From NCBI RefSeq assembly GCF_003597395.2, contig NC_133774.1, positions 43,398,400 to 43,462,399 on the forward strand: a DNA stretch of 64,000 nt, given 5' to 3'. Below the pieces are notes generated by a model. That model was not told where the DNA came from. It made no database searches and worked only from the letters and a program-made list of their open reading frames with translations. The position numbers were made by a program, and so were the translations under genes. This DNA is from Chelonoidis abingdonii. Its lineage: Eukaryota > Chordata > Testudines > Testudinidae. How positions within the stretch are numbered: position 1 is the first letter of the stretch; the number at the start of each line of letters is the position of its first letter. Shown piece after piece: positions 1 through 11,120 of the stretch.

Positions 1-1211
1 TCCATTGACTTTCAGTGGAACTATGCCAATTTACCCCAGCTGAGGATCTGGCCATACTATTGCTGTGTAAAAATTCACCTTATACAGTTCAGTGATAATC
101 TTAACTCTTGACTAGAGCTGGTTTAAAAAAAATAATCACTTTTGTGAATATTTTCATGCAAATCAGATCATTTTTGATCTCGAACAACTCTTCAGTGAAA
201 AGTCTCACTGAGATGTTTCAGTCAGTTCTACAGCCGGCCAAAAAATTAGATGAAACTTTCACAAGCACAGCAAAATCTTAAGTATGTTTTATTGTGATTG
301 AAATTCAAAATGGCAATGGAAAATTTTGTCAAAGTTGTGTGTTTCAAGAAATTTTGACCAGCTGTAGCTCAGACCCACAAGACATATTGACAAACACTTC
401 CAACACTGACATGTACAAATTATACATTAGACACAGTCAAATATACACATATTAATGATGTAATAGGACAAATGAGTTTATCCATATGTCTTGTGTATCA
501 AAGGTAAAGTTGTTACTGGCTACCTTGGTAAAGCTTCTCTGGGGAATGAGAGCAATTCAGTGGGAGGAGATCGGAGGGGGAGGGAGGGTTGAGAGTGGAA
601 ACTCCAAGAGGCACTTGAAGCCAGAATAGCCCTTTTGAGCTTGTTTAAAGTTTTATGATTGTAGAAGCAAAAGGCAATCTCCAGCATTCACTACACCCTT
701 CTTTGCAAGATGCAGCATGATAATTTTCCCCAGCTCCTGCTGCTGGATGCTGTCGCTCCCACACCTTTAGTGGTAAGTCCCCATTTGGGGCATAGAGTGC
801 TAATGGACACATTAGCTAGTCCCCCAATTTTGGTTAGCGAACATTAGGCCAGCATTTTTTCCAGATCTCACAGTGGCTCAAAGGATTGGGAGGAGACTCT
901 TTACTCTCTTTCTTCTCCTCCCCCATAGGAAGGGACCCAACATGTTTTTAAAAATGTATAATTGGCATAAGCTGGGCTCTTAGTGTCACTGTTTGTGTGA
1001 ACAAAAATTTCAGTCTTTTCTGAAATATGGCATGAAAATATGCTAATGTCTTGAGTCCATACAAAGGGTTTGCTGTTGGAATGACACTGTCCAGCCCGTT
1101 AGATATGTCATAATCCAGAAAGCAGAACTGTGTTCCTGCAGATATCTTTTGCCCTTAATGAAAGTCTTAGCCCATCCCCTCATACTTCCTCTGAGATTAC
1201 ATAACAGTGGT
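1..1211. other. Gene-free stretch, nothing recognised
   Basis: AT-rich non-coding DNA with only very short open frames. I recognise no repeat family, exon or RNA gene here. An ancient repeat too diverged to recognise by eye is possible. Confidence 0.5.
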
Positions 1212-1448
1212 CAGGGCTGGCTCTAGCCATTTCTCTGCCACTCGCTGGTCCCACGGCTCCGGTGGACCTCCCGCAGGTGTTCCTGCGGATGCTCCACCGG
1301 AGCCACGGGACCAGCGGACCCTCCGGAGGCACGCCTGCGGCAGGTCCATCAGAGCCGTCTGCCGCCCTCCCGGCAACCGGCAGAGCGCCCCCTGCGGCAT
1401 GCCGCCCCAAGCATGCACTTGGCGTGCTGGGGCCTGGAGCCGGCCCTG
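1212..1448. mobile_element. GC-rich hAT-like MITE with internal hairpins
   Basis: A sharply GC-rich island in AT-rich DNA. The ends are inverted repeats: it opens CAGGGCTGGCTCTAGCC and closes GGCCTGGAGCCGGCCCTG. The inside folds on itself: GGCTCCGGTGGA near 1254-1265 pairs with TCCACCGGAGCC near 1291-1302, with CGCAGG/CCTGCG inside that. CAG...CTG termini suit hAT elements, but I could not confirm an 8-bp target duplication. Short open frames here on both strands are by-products of GC content. Confidence 0.55.
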
Positions 1449-2778
1449 ACTGGTGGATCTCTAGGGACAGACCACATCATCCTGATGTTGACAAATGCAT
1501 TGCTAAAGGGAATGAGTAAAATGGGCTCTCGCAGACAAATTTGGCATCCCAAAGGGTCCTGGAAATCCCACTGCATGAAAAAAAAAGAGAGATACTTTAT
1601 TAGCTAAATATTGTCATAGTAACACTCCATCAAGTGTCTGTGGAGATCCAGATTCTGCCTAGCTGCTCCAGAAGTGCTTGACAGGAAGAGGCAAGAAGGC
1701 TTCCTCCAGCCTTTGCATCACTCTGCAGTGGCCAGGCAAAGGACAATGTCATTCCATGCCATCCCTCCTCAAATCTTCTAGGGTGCAAGATACCCCAAAG
1801 GGAACAGGGAAGAGGGAGCCCATACTCCACCGTCTGATCAGTGACCAGTACAGCTGTCTCCTGGAGCACAGGGAAGAGTATGCTGCCACAAATGGACATA
1901 GGAGTGAGATGAGGAGCTTCAGGAAGACTTCTGCTTCTCTAACAATTCCACCACTGGCTCTACCCTGCCACTGCTCCCAGTGCAGGCCAACGTTTATAAG
2001 GTCCCTGCGGCTCTGAGTAAGTAGCCATGCTTGTATAAAGTGGAGGAAAGAAATGTCTGTGGGTTAGTTAAGAAATAGCTATTCAGGAGTGTGGTGCAGT
2101 ATGAGACTAGAGATTGAAACTGCTATACTCAGTTTTGGACATCATCTTATCCTGATTTATGAAATGTCACATCTCCATTCTGCTAAATAACTATAGGAAC
2201 AGCCTTTCAGAGTTGTCTCCACAATATTTGAATGTTGTTATAAGTAACAACTATTCTTATGCACACAAAAGCTCCTTGCCAATCAATGCATTGAACTCCA
2301 CTTTAAAAGTGAATTAATGTTGGCTATTGACTTTGTATTTTAAGCAGATGGGATGTGTCCATGACAACTTTCCTTTTGAAAAGTTAAATCCCAGAGAGTT
2401 CAATTAAAAAGAGAAAAAAGGTCCAGGATTTCTGTTGTTGATAAAATGGAGGAGAATTGGCTGCTGTCTTTGTGGTGATTATGGGTGGGTTTGTTTTGTT
2501 TTGGCTGAAATCAGACTGGATATGACTCTTAGTATTTCTAATTTTAATTATCATATCCTTAAAAGGATAGGCTACACTTTAGCATTTCTTATTCTGAAAC
2601 AAAACCTTCCTGTCTTCTCTTGGGCAGGAGCTTAAGACATCTGTGTCACTATGGAGAATTAAACCTAAAATTTAAAGTCACCCCAGTGGAAGGTTGCTGG
2701 GGAAGCAGAGGACTTTAACATCTTTTGAAAAGTTGCAGTTGTATAAACTGATACAACTGATTTTAGTTAATGAGTGAC
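1449..2778. other. Gene-free stretch, nothing recognised
   Basis: Non-coding sequence of ordinary composition. Open frames of up to about 110 codons at 1630-2016 overlap on opposite strands and show no recognisable domain. No repeat termini are seen. Confidence 0.45.
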
Positions 2779-2791
2779 ATTACTAATTAAT
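2779..2791 (+). repeat. Target-site duplication, left copy (13 bp)
   Basis: ATTACTAATTAAT lies directly before the Penelope-like element and is repeated without mismatch at 4270-4282 directly after it. It marks both borders of one insertion event. Confidence 0.85.
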
Positions 2792-3300
2792 CAGAGGGGT
2801 AGCCGTGTTAGTCTGGATCTGTAAAAGCAGCAGAGAATCCTGTGGCACCTTATAGACTAATAGAAGTTTTGGAGCGTGAGCTTTCGTGGTGATCCCTCGT
2901 CAGGTACGCAGGGTAGTGGAAATTTCCAGGTGTAGGTATATATAATGCTAGCAAGCAAGCTAGAGATAACGAGGTTGTCAATCAGGATGGATGGGGCCTG
3001 TTCTTACAGTAGTAGGTGTGAAAACAAGGGAGGAGAACTGGTTCTGTAATTTGGCAAGCCATTCACAGTCTTTGTTTAGTCCAGAGCTGATGGTGTCAAA
3101 TTTACAGATGACTGAGCTCAGCAGTTTCTCTGAAGTCTGGTCCGATTTTTTTGCTGCAGGATGGCCACCTTAGGTCTGCTATAGTGTGGCCAGGGAGGTT
3201 GGAGTGCTCTCCTACAGGTTTTTGTATATTGCCATTCGCTGATCTGATTGTGTCCATTTATCCTTTTCCGTAGTGACTGTCCAGTTTTGGCCGATGATTA
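2792..3300 (-). repeat. Inverted 5' arm of the Penelope-like element
   Basis: This arm is the mirror copy of the right arm's endonuclease and 3' region, lying on the minus strand and truncated before the connector. Its hammerhead-like core (near 2888-2905 on the minus strand) is damaged: the second helix no longer pairs well, unlike the intact core in the right arm. Confidence 0.7.
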
Positions 3301-3309
3301 CAAAATCTC

Positions 3310-4020
3310 CACCAAGCATTCTCAAACTACCAATACCATCGCACGAGAAATTAGGAAACAGATCAACAGAAGCCAGACGTGTACCAGGAGCCTCCTACTG
3401 CAGACAAACCAGAAAGAACCAACGGACTCCACTGGCTATCACATACAGCCCCCAGGCTAAATCCCTCCAACGCATCATCGAGCATCTACACACCATCTGG
3501 ACAATGATCCCACACTTTCACAGTCTTGGGTGGCTAGGCCATCCTTGCCCCCAGACAAGCCTACCAACCTGAAATGTATTCTCACCAAGCAACTCACACC
3601 GTCCATAGTAATCTACTTCAGGAAGCCAATCCATGCAACCAAACCTCAATCCAACTCTGCCCACATATCTACACCACGATACCATCACAGAGCCTAACAG
3701 ATCAGCCATACCATCACTGGTCATTCACTTGCACATCCACCAATTGTAATATACGCTCCCAATTGCCAGCAATGCCTCTCTGCTATGTACATCGGCCAAA
3801 ATTGGACAGTCACTAGGAAAAGGATAATGGACACAACATCAGAATCAGGAATGGCAATATACAAAAACCTTAGGAGAGCATTCAAACCTCCCTGCGCCAC
3901 ACTATAGCAGACCTTAAGGTGGCCATCCTGCAGCAAAAAACTTCAGGACCAGACTCAAAGAGAAAACTGCTGAGCTCAGTTCATTCTGTAAATTTGACAC
4001 CATAGCTCTGGACAACAAAG
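3310..4020 (+). pseudogene. Penelope-like GIY-YIG endonuclease relic
   Basis: Plus-strand remnant of the C-terminal part of a Penelope-like polyprotein. Around 3630-3670 a cysteine-bearing connector with the residues LCPHIYT can be read, as is usual between reverse transcriptase and endonuclease. At 3745-3800 the frame gives a VIYA-like segment and, about ten residues later, MYIGQNW, matching the two short motifs of GIY-YIG nucleases. Further on, ADLKVAILQQK (about 3909-3941) fits the conserved tail. Several frameshifts and stops break the frame and the reverse transcriptase domain upstream is absent. In intact elements this domain nicks target DNA to prime reverse transcription. The family assignment is good; the gene is dead. 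Confidence 0.65.
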
Positions 4021-4185
4021 ACTGTGAAATGGCTTGCCAAATTACAGAACCAGTTCTTATCTCCTTGTTTCACACCTCTACTGCTAGAACAGGGCCCCAT
4101 CCTCCCTGATTGAACTAACCTCGTTATCTCTAGCTTGCTTGCTAGCATATATATACCTACCCCTGGAAATTTCCACTACCTGCAT

Positions 4186-4223
4186 CTGACGAAGTGGGTA
4201 TTCACCCACGAAAGCTCACGCTC
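4186..4223 (+). ncRNA. Hammerhead ribozyme-like motif
   Basis: The right arm contains a hammerhead core. CTGACGA (4186-4192) is followed by a stem, GTGGGT with ACCCAC closed by ATTC, then GAAA (4210-4213). A two-base-pair third helix follows (GC 4214-4215 with GC 4220-4221, loop TCAC), then TC (4222-4223) as the likely cleavage dinucleotide. Minimal hammerheads with very short third helices are known in Penelope-like elements. The first helix is not clear by eye, so activity is uncertain. Confidence 0.6.
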
Positions 4224-4269
4224 CAAAACTTCTGTTAGTCTATAAGGTGCCACAGGATTCTCTGCTGCG

Positions 4270-4282
4270 ATTACTAATTAAT
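4270..4282 (+). repeat. Target-site duplication, right copy (13 bp)
   Basis: ATTACTAATTAAT, identical to 2779-2791, closes the Penelope-like insertion. Confidence 0.85.
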
Positions 4283-4772
4283 GTATTTCTTGCATGTGTC
4301 AATGATACACTCAAAATATAGATATTAATCATTGTATGTTGTTGTTATGGATAGTATTTAGTCTTATAAATGAAATATATCAGACAATTGCAACATAAGC
4401 AAAATACTGTTGCTTGAAAAAGACTGACTGGGTCGTCCTGTATGGCTGTTGGAGAGATTGTCTGGGTTTCCTCCTCCCTGTTATCTTGAGATTTGCCACA
4501 GAAATGGCATCCATTTACTTTTTTCCTTTTTTAGTTCCTTCCCCAAACTTTATTGAGCCATCAGGGGGAATATCCTTGATTCTAGCCCCCTTTCTCTAGA
4601 CACTGCATAAATCAAGGGTGAAACTGAAACAGTAAATCACCATAGCAAAGGAGAAGAACTTTTTATTAGTAATAAGTAGGGAAAAGAAAGCCACAGGGTT
4701 CTGCTATTCCACAGATCTAACAATGCTTTCCTTTCTTGTGTCATTTTCACATTGATCAGATTAACTGATGCC

Positions 4773-5030
4773 GAGGGGTGAAAGTAACTTAAAGGACTTG
4801 CCGGTACTCCAGAGTCCTGCTGAGGGGGAGGGGCTCAACCGGAAGAGGCATTGCCTCTGTCCGAAAAGATGGGGCCTTTAAATCCTGGGGCTTTTAAATC
4901 AAGATTTAAAGGGCTCAGAGATTCAGCTGAAGCTAGGAGCTGGGCCCTTTAAATGACCCCTGGAGCTACCAGCTGCAGAGGTGGCTGGGAACCCTGGGGT
5001 TTGGGCAGAGGTGAAAGTAATTTACATTTC
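4773..5030. repeat. TTTAAA-rich repeat fragment, family unclear
   Basis: The block starts GAGGGGTGAAAGTAA and near its end has GGCAGAGGTGAAAGTAA, a direct rather than inverted repeat. Between them are several TTTAAA words in GC-rich context. The composition and edge motif suggest an interspersed element, but I cannot name it. Confidence 0.35.
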
Positions 5031-5184
5031 TTACCCATATGGTCCAATTGCAAGCAACCCACCTCTCCTACGTATTTCATGGATCCCTCCCATTGCATGA
5101 CATAGCTAGAAAAAATAAAGCTACTATTACTACTACCAGTACTGTCTGTAATAAAACTTTACAATTGGAATAAGCCTAAAAAAG

Positions 5185-6245
5185 TGAAAACTCACTGTCA
5201 CATTTTTCTCTGTGTCTTCCCTCCTCCTCCAGCCAGGCTGTGGACACTAGATTCCATGCTTTCTCCCAGCCTGGGAGCAACTAAGCAGCAACTGCAGGGG
5301 CTTCCCTCTAGCTTGCAGCAGGGAGACTGGCTGAGAGAGGGAGAAGCCTGCCTCCTGCATAAGAACAGTTTAAACTCAGCTGTTCCCGCACGTTCAGTAA
5401 CATTTATCAAAGAGATCTCAAGCAGTTTGGACATCACAACCAGATCCTCTGCTGGGGAGGGGATGGGATAGGATTTGGAACTGGAATGTTTCCTGATTTT
5501 GGATTGTGTTTTTTGTGTATAGGAACTCCCTCATCCTGGGGGCAGAAAAGAAACTGCCCCTGCCATGATCACACACAACCCTCCCATCCCCCAACAACAA
5601 CTGGGAGTTGAATTAACAAGGAGGCAGAAAATGGGCTTGGTAACCCTGGGGGCGTGAACTGCCAGGGAACAGCTGAGTTTAAACTGTTCTTATGCAGCAG
5701 CAGCCAGGCATCTCAAGCCGTTGTCCCTCGCAAGCTGAGCTAGAGGAGAACCCTTGCTGGGAGGGGGGAGGAATGCAGGAGCCTTGTCTGCAGCCTGGCT
5801 GGAGAGGGAGGAGGAATGAGAAAACCATGTGACAGTGAGTTTTCCCCTTCCACCCTCTTTTATTACTCTGGATTTAAGCTGTGAGCCAAATGTTGTATTT
5901 TGTTGTGTTATATTAGTATTGGGACAAGACCCTATTCCTGGGCAGACAAGGACTGCCCTGCCATGGTCAAAACACCACCCCCCCCTGCTATTGAGTGAAT
6001 TAACAAGGATGCAAAAACGGCTTCCTACTCCGAGGGACTGAACCACTCATGGAACAGCTGATTTAAAACCTATTCTTATGCAGGGGCAGACATTCTCCTC
6101 CCTCAGCAATCTCCTTTTCCTTACTGGTTCCTTTCCAGCCAGTGTCCGTGTCTGCAGGCTAGAGCCTAGAGGAGAACTCCCCTGTTGGAGAGAGGGAGGA
6201 ATGCTGAAGCTTTGTCTGCAGCCACTTTCCACCTCTGCTGATGCC
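5185..6245. repeat. Local tandem plus inverted duplication block
   Basis: Two direct copies of a roughly 386-bp unit occur: GAATTAACAAGGA... near 5611 and again near 5997, each followed about 50 bp on by AACAGCTGA.TTTAAA and TTCTTATGCAG. A third, partial copy at about 5190-5395 is inverted, with AAGAACAGTTTAAACTCAGC mirroring the 5670-5695 region. The copies are diverged. No coding signal is convincing, and open frames on both strands here are accidental. Confidence 0.6.
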
Positions 6246-6705
6246 TTTCTTTAGACACTATTGCTGTACTGATGAGTCCTGAATTGGCTGGTTAACTGGT
6301 AGCAGAAAAAAAAATATTCCTAAGGCCTTGGCTACACTTGCAAGTTGCAGCGCTGTGAGGGGTTACAGCGCTGCAACTTACTCGTGTGTCCACACTACCA
6401 AGCTCAGCCCAGCGCTGCAACTCCCTGTCTGCAGCGCTGTCTGTACTCCTGGTCTGCTACGGTTAGCGCAATCCAGCGCGGTGATGCAGCGCTGCTCATC
6501 AGGTGTGGACATCACCAGCACTGTAACTGGCTCCAGGTATTAGGAGGATATACCCAGCATACTTTTTCAGCTCTCTGGGTCATCGTGTTCGCCATCCACT
6601 GCCTAGCTCAGGTGACCCGCGCCTTATAAATGCACCTGGGAATTTTAAAAATCCCCTTCCTGTTTTGCTCAGGCAGAAGCCATGGGTGCAAATCATCAGT
6701 GACCC

Positions 6706-7060
6706 ATGCCTCCACGCGCCCAAAGCGAGCCCCAGCCAGGGAGCCGCTCCCCGAGCTGCAGGATCTCATCAGTGTTTGGGGTGAGGAAGCTGTGCAGGCA
6801 CAGTGCGCTCCAGCCCATAGAAAATTATGATACCTTACGGACAGATATCAAGTCAATGCAATACAGGGCTATGAACCGGGACGCGGTGCAGTGCAGGCTT
6901 AGGTAAAGGAGCTGCGGAGTGCTACTGCATAAGCACGTGAGGGGAAACCTCCGCTCAGATGCTGCGCCCACGGCCTGCGTTTACAAGAGTGTGGATGCGA
7001 TACTTGGATGTAACCCCACTGCAAATCCGAGGATACGATGGACAGTTGGAGAATGTGTCA
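6706..7060 (+). pseudogene. Myb/SANT-like protein of Harbinger element, broken
   Basis: Second gene of the Harbinger element. In intact relatives the Myb-like protein binds DNA and helps the transposase reach the nucleus and the transposon ends. The relic opens MPPRAQ at 6706. After a frame change it reads LQDLISVWGEEAVQAQ at about 6760-6807, the first SANT helix with its tryptophan. Later pieces include NRDAVQCRLR near 6877-6906 and, in another frame, VKELRSAT, then a segment ending LGCNPTANPR near 7005-7035. At least three frameshifts and several stops break it. I saw no clear second exon. The match is to a remembered family pattern, not a database search. Confidence 0.55.
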
Positions 7061-7952
7061 TATATTCTAGACCATCATGCCGGTCATTGCCCAGACACAT
7101 ATGCGACCGAGAAAGCACTTAAGAGCCAGTCTGCTGACTGAGTGCCTTCTACCCAGCCCATCTGGATGCATAGCTACCCATATATGTGTGAAGACACTGA
7201 CACCTATTACTCGAGCACCTGTTTCCTTCAAAAACAAACCTCCCTTTATCGACAAGCATGACAGTTTATTCACCAACCCAACGGCAGACAGACTGCAGTT
7301 GCTCACCAACCGAACTCATTTTCTATATAAACCAGGCTGTCAAACACGATTCCTAACAAATGAGTCTCAAGCTACCAGCCCTGAGATCTAACGGACCCTT
7401 ACCGCTGAGCTTACTCTCAACCCTGAGATGTTGGATTCACTCCACCCACTGTGTCTCATCTTCATCACGGGACGACTGTAACCAAACAGTCACTCATATT
7501 AATAACGACTAGGTAAGTAGCAGCAGGCATTGATTGAAATCCTGCTAGAATTCCACAGCACTCAAGAAGGACATATTCAAACCTTCTGACCTTTAAGAGC
7601 AACTGGCTCATATAACACACACAAGTCCGTGGATGTACATGTACACCTAAATTTAAACCCGGATACTGCCCGTTTTATTATGCTACTAGCATATTGTTTA
7701 ATAAATATAGTTTTCTTTAAGTTATGTTTAAAACACAGCTCTTATTATACTACACAATGAAGTGTACCATACTAGGGAATAGCTTTATCTATTGGAAAGA
7801 ATTGGTAAAAACTAGGGGGGACCAATCATCCTCTAGGGAGAGTGCAAGTTGCTGGAAGAGGGAACCATACCTAGGGGCAGAGCTGCACAATCAGTCCTGA
7901 GCAACCCTTACTGCACTTCTTCACTTATCTCTGAGAGGGACACGACCAACAA

Positions 7953-9110
7953 TTACTTGTCAATGACCTGACCATGATAAATATGCCTAGCCTTTAAGGC
8001 ATCCTTAAATGCTTGGAAGCACTGCTTGCTGTGGGCCTCTCTACAGGTAGCCCTGCTTCTGGCTGTGAAACCAAATTCACGACACCGAAGCTCAATATTG
8101 AGGTTAGGCCAGGCGTTCGAAACACCCTCCGAGGGGGTGCCATATCTGTGGACACTGAAGAGTGCTTCACTAAGCCCATAAAGTGGGGATGGCGAACCAC
8201 TGTGAGGCCCCATATCAGCAAAGACTTTAGTATTGGAGACCATGGACAATACGTTAGAACGCTGGCTGTTATGATATGCAGGCTAATGGAGGTATGTTGA
8301 CGTGCTTTCCCTTCAGCCGATCACGTCGTACTGGGCGTTCGTCTGGGGGACAGGGAGTTGAGAGTCGAACCCACTTCCTCCAATCTCCCCTTATAAGAAA
8401 CTAGGCGCAAACGAACACAGTCTACAGATCATGGGTCTAGCAAGTCGGTGCCTGTCGGGCTTCTAGCGCTGAGGTTGAAAGCACCAGTCGCTGAGTGCTC
8501 CCTCAGATCAAGCTTCCTGTCAAATAAACGGTTTCATGAGCCCAAAGGCATTAACATTGGAGAGGGTAAGGACGGGGTCTCCAAAAGATCACAATGGGCA
8601 TTTCGACCGTCCCGAAATTGCAACCTGGTGATCCGTTGCGGACGCGGTCTGGGAAAAAAAGTCCTCTAGCCCTGCATGCTATACCTGAACGATGCACTGC
8701 TCTAGAGCGGCAGCCGAAAGATGCTCGAATGGCACCTTATTCCACAGGCCTATGCCGTGTAAAAATGTTCAGTGAACTCAGGCCCACGGTGATCCACAAA
8801 GGACGCCTGGAAGAAACCATAGAGAATGACAACCCCGTAATATCACCAGTTAACGCAACGTAAGAGTCGAAAGCTATGCTTCGTGAGAAAAAGCCAAGGT
8901 AGGAGAGTGTGATAGGAGAGCCCGAATGAGGCAATACATCGTCGGATCCATCGAGACGCCCCTTCCCTCAAGCAGACAGTTAGGGAAACCCATTTGTGCA
9001 GCCATCCACAAATGTCCTGCACATTCCCCCCCAGAGGTCATGAACATGGAGTTCTTTCTTAGTAGGGATGTGATTAATGGCCAGTGCAAACCCTTTTGCA
9101 TCACAACCAC
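7953..9110 (-). pseudogene. Harbinger DDE transposase relic
   Basis: Minus-strand remains of a PIF/Harbinger nuclease, the enzyme that cuts and joins the element. Reading from 9110 downward there is a QMGFPNC block (about 8990-9010), which in intact proteins stands just before the first catalytic aspartate. A VDHRG block lies near 8790. Then F-F-P-D-R (about 8650) and VEMPIVI (about 8600) appear in the order expected of the family. A last piece at 7953-8090 containing QAFKDALKAR could be the C-terminus, less surely. Frameshifts and stops separate all blocks and the catalytic residues cannot be traced. It converges with the Myb relic, as in the second Harbinger copy of this window. Confidence 0.5.
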
Positions 9111-9939
9111 TATTTTCCATTACAGTCCGAACTTTCCACTCCACAACTGTTTTGCGACGATCGGAGGTCCTATGCCATGTCTGGAGTTGCAGATCCCTTT
9201 CCAGACTGCTAGCGCAGCGAAGAATAAAGCAGTTCGGAAGGTCGCTTCTGCGATAGCGTACGTTACCCAGACTGACAGGCGCGACATGCTGAGCTAAGGC
9301 AGAGACTCAAAGAGTTCGAGGTTGACGGTCTGTAATTTGTGTTCTTAAGGACGTCCCAGTTTATTGTTCTGTGATTCATTAAGCAAAAGGACAGACAATG
9401 AAGTGAGTGAGTAAACTTGTTGGTCACCTTGGGCGGGGCAGACATGCAGAGAGATTCGGGGTGAGCTAGGCGCACAGTCCCATGAAAGTGTGCTTTTGCT
9501 CCATATCCTAGATACGCTCTCTGAATGTGTACAAGAGACCACTGACTGTAAACTGTACATCCCAGACTTGGCACTGAATGAAGTGGGATCCCACCAGGCT
9601 CAGCAAATGCTCTTGTTTTCGTCCGACAACCGAAGAAGGCGGCGTTCCAAGTAGTAAGAGCTATGAGGCAACATAAACATAACTTAGTCCGTGTACTTAA
9701 GGCCACAAAGCAATTTTAGTGGTCAGGCTGCGTACCAGCCGAAATCTATTCATTCATCTGAGCTCTACTCATGTCACTTTCGGAAGCAATAACGAATGCT
9801 ACAAGACTATTTGTAAAATCATAGAATGTGGTCTTTATAGTGAATTGCTGGCAACATTCATACACCAGCAAAGTCCTCAGCAAGCTCGGCAGTCCGCATT
9901 TCTTACTCGAATCACGCGTCAGGCTTAGACTGCACAATG

Positions 9940-10140
9940 GCACCAAAATGGCTGAAAAGGGAAGCGACTGCAAGCAGTGTGTTAGGAAAACAGGCAAGCG
10001 GAATGACCCGCACCTCCTTTGCTCCGATCTTCCCGGCTGAAAAGGGAAGCGATGCACCACGGGTCGTTGGAACAGGAAGCGGAATGACCCGCACCCTTCC
10101 GGTCCCCTTCCCACAACCCACAGCGCCAAAATGGGACGAG
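9940..10140. repeat. Two-copy tandem duplication in Harbinger right end
   Basis: GGCTGAAAAGGGAAGCGA... followed by AAGCGGAATGACCCGCACC occurs at about 9950-10015 and again at about 10036-10098. The copies are diverged, so the duplication is not recent. Confidence 0.6.
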
Positions 10141-10322
10141 GTGCTCTGTGGGATAGCTGCCCACAATGCACCACTCACAACAGAGCTGCAAATGCTGCAA
10201 ATGTGGACACACTACAGCGCTGGTCGCTGTCAGTGTGGACACACTGCAGCGCTGGCCCTACACAGCTGTACGACCACAGCTGTAACTACCAGCGCTGCAA
10301 AAATGTAAGTGTAGCCATGCCC

Positions 10323-11120
10323 TGAGAGGTAAAAATTTTAATTGTATTGGGAATTACTTTAAAGCTTTTATCTTACTTTAGCCAATGTCTATTTCCATGG
10401 AAACAGGAACAGGTACAGCAGCATTCAGCAGAACTGTTCTGAACTCTTGGCAATGTCAGCCATGGCTGAGGATGGAAAGACAATTATGCAAACTGCACTT
10501 ACAGATTTTATAAGACTCCTGAAGTTTCTAGTGTTTTAACTTAGAAATACAGGAAGGAAATTCATCTTCAGGATAAGACTCCACCTTCATAGGCAGTAGG
10601 GCCAAATTATGGTCTTGATTTTGCCCTCAGCTGCATTGGAGGGGGGGGGTCTCAGGGTTGCTTGGCAATTGGAGTCCTCAGGAGAAATTCCACCTGACTC
10701 AACAACTTTTCTTGGGGGCTCTTAGGCTGAATACAGCAGCTACACAACCCTTGGTCCTTATCTTCTAGGAACATCTTTTAAAAATTTCACACCATGACTA
10801 CCAGTTCATCTGAAGTTATAAGCAGACTGATTATTTCTAGTCGTTTAACCTATCCAGATAATTTTCTCCTTTCTGTCAAGCAGTGACATAAACAATTTAA
10901 AGTGCCATCAATGTAGCTGTGGAAACTTCCTAAATATCAAATACCTTTTAGTATTCTGAAATAAGTATTTTTTTCTTTAAAACCCTGCAAAGGTTCTATA
11001 TATTTCTGTGTACTGCTTGCACTTGCTTTATGAAGGAGGAATTATTTTGATTTCTGTGACTAGTTATTCCGGTGAAGTTCCCATATTTTGTGAAGCAGGT
11101 TTAGGTAATGAATTATGATT
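10323..11120. other. Gene-free stretch, nothing recognised
   Basis: AT-rich non-coding DNA with a short G-run at about 10639-10648. No exon, repeat terminus or RNA gene recognised. Confidence 0.4.

Larger units (their letters stand above)
2792..4269 (+). mobile_element. Penelope-like retroelement, inverted two-part copy
   Basis: The insertion has two arms. The left arm (2792 to about 3300) is the reverse complement of the element's 3' half. The right arm (about 3310 to 4269) reads on the plus strand through a connector, a GIY-YIG-like endonuclease relic and the 3' terminal region. The arms match for roughly 500 bp with small indels; for example, the block around 2945-2975 mirrors the one around 4120-4160. 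A perfect 13-bp direct repeat flanks the whole, so both arms arrived together. Penelope-like elements are known for inverted, 5'-truncated and pseudo-LTR copies, which fits. The reverse transcriptase core is missing, so this copy cannot move by itself. Confidence 0.75.
6324..10322 (+). mobile_element. Ancient PIF/Harbinger transposon, 4.0 kb
   Basis: The left end reads GGCCTTGGCTACACTTGCA (6324 onward) and the right end, reversed, reads GGGCATGGCTACACTTAC, giving inverted termini. The left flank is TAA and the right flank TGA, close to the three-base TWA duplications of Harbinger elements. The inside has a Myb/SANT-like relic on the plus strand (from 6706) and a DDE transposase relic on the minus strand (about 9110 down to 7953), converging tail to tail. 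Many frameshifts and stops point to an old copy. CAGCGCTG recurs just inside both ends. Confidence 0.7.

Noticed and set aside
4773..6245. CRISPR-like spaced repeats
   Set aside because: The repeated words are few, long-spaced and diverged, in a vertebrate genome; they belong to duplicated units and not to an array.
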